In this document: positions 63,704-64,000 of the stretch, piece by piece
Layout of the letters: every line of letters starts with the position of its first letter
How positions within the stretch are numbered: the stretch's first letter is position 1
NCBI GenBank assembly: GCA_963709875.1
Contig: CAVPYB010000012.1
Span: 558,001-622,000 of the forward strand
DNA length: 64,000 bases
Reading direction: 5' to 3'
Source: JAQBDA01 sp963709875
Lineage (GTDB): Bacteria > Chloroflexota > Anaerolineae > Anaerolineales > UBA4823
Position numbers and translations under genes: made by a program
Notes under the pieces: model-generated
What the model saw: the letters and a program-made list of their open reading frames with translations, nothing else
The model's database searches: none
What the model was told of the DNA's origin: nothing

Positions 63704-63750
63704 ATCTTACTTGATTAGCGTCTTGAAATCGTTACGAAAAGCGTTACGAA
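63704..63750 (-). promoter_or_regulatory. Activator-type promoter of the paralogue array (shared 32-bp element, copy 2)
   Basis: Read leftward, TTCGTAACGCTTTTCGTAAC (from 63750) continues through ACGATTTCAAGACG to 63719, followed at 63709-63704 by the -10 box TAAGAT. The -35 position is again ACGATT (63732-63727) at 17-bp spacing, identical in geometry to copy 1. CGTAACG occurs twice, 12 bp apart. Confidence 0.65.
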
Positions 63751-63760
63751 TACAATAAGA

Positions 63761-63820
63761 CCGCGGACGGCAGACGGCGGACCGCGGTCGATCCAAAGGA
63801 TCGCAGTGGTCGGCGGTCGA
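63761..63820. repeat. Intergenic dispersed repeat related to the coding hinges
   Basis: CCGCGGACGGCAGACGGCGG is followed by GCGGTCGATCCAAAGGATCG and CAGTGGTCGGCGGTCG. The core TCGATCCNNAGGATCGC is also found, inverted, inside paralogues C, E and H. Confidence 0.6.
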
Positions 63821-63823
63821 TTA

Positions 63824-64000
63824 TCAGAATGGAATCTCTTCACCCGCCTCGTAAACCCCCACATTATCTCCCACCCGTTGGCTTTTGAGCGAATTGCGAA
63901 ATGCTTGCAGCTTGACGAACAATATCTCGCTCTCTTTGTATGCCTGACGCAGGGTTTCGGGGTCGCTCAGATAATTGCGCTGGTTGATCAGGTGCTGGCA
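63824..64000 (-). CDS. C-terminal part of an unknown protein (runs off the window)
   Basis: The last 58 codons of a leftward gene: it reads CQHLINQRNYLSDPETLRQA, then YKESEILFVKLQAFRNSLKS, ending GDNVGVYEAGEEIPF and a TGA at 63826-63824. The segment is mostly helical and basic. I cannot name the family from this part. Its start lies beyond the window. It is on the strand of the paralogue array but separated from it by the shared promoter element and a repeat. Confidence 0.5.
   Translation of the reverse strand, partial: CQHLINQRNYLSDPETLRQAYKESEILFVKLQAFRNSLKSQRVGDNVGVYEAGEEIPF

Overview
The window reads as a chromosomal segment of an anaerobic, fairly GC-rich bacterium, most likely a member of the Chloroflexota (Anaerolineae-like). 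That placement is inference. It rests on a CIRCE-controlled groESL, RNase J, a RodZ-like protein with two HTH domains, F420-type LLM oxidoreductase, the dispersed palindromic repeats seen in such genomes, large fused HdrA proteins beside Wood-Ljungdahl genes, and an expanded family of membrane proteins ending in a DRRFFRxKYDAEK module. No rRNA, tRNA or CRISPR array was found.

Layout. 0-13.6 kb: TPR protein, groES-groEL, a PIN/AbrB toxin-antitoxin pair, a 6S-like non-coding RNA candidate, RNase J, then a leftward run (pcm, LLM oxidoreductase, hicBA, M42 peptidase, thioesterase, beta-propeller lipoprotein-like gene), and a rightward TPR membrane protein plus CopD-like protein. 13.7-23.5 kb: leftward glycosyltransferase, CysQ-like phosphatase, rimO, RodZ-like and rplI, a rightward recO, and a leftward surface protein. 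23.7-42.3 kb: a C1/electron-bifurcation locus (fused NuoEF, ferredoxin-like FDH subunit, FdhA, HdrA, MvhD, a giant HdrA-GltD-HdrA fusion, a second MvhD, metV, metF, hdrC, hdrB). 42.4-45.7 kb: an orphan protein, a TIR-FGE fusion and a phytoene-desaturase-like oxidoreductase. 45.8-63.6 kb: a leftward signalling locus with a SpoIIE-type phosphatase/kinase, two STAS proteins and eight tandem paralogues of one membrane protein family, interspersed with a diheme cytochrome c and a P450.

How the genes work together. The C1 locus resembles the metVF-hdrCBA-mvhD arrangement known from acetogens, joined to an NAD-linked formate dehydrogenase. It probably couples formate, NAD(P)H, ferredoxin and methylene-tetrahydrofolate. 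The second MvhD has an in-frame TGA exactly where its paralogue has cysteine, followed at bacterial-SECIS distance by a perfect hairpin, so it is probably a selenoprotein. The signalling locus has two transcription units that carry the same 32-bp direct-repeat element at the same spacing from their -10 boxes, which suggests that one activator controls the membrane paralogues and the partner-switching module together.

Caveat: the C1 locus (25.5-42.3 kb) carries dozens of single-base frameshifts, mostly insertions, while the two small genes embedded in it are clean. Frameshifts also occur at a lower rate elsewhere. Boundaries of frameshifted genes are given for the reconstructed gene, not for one open frame.
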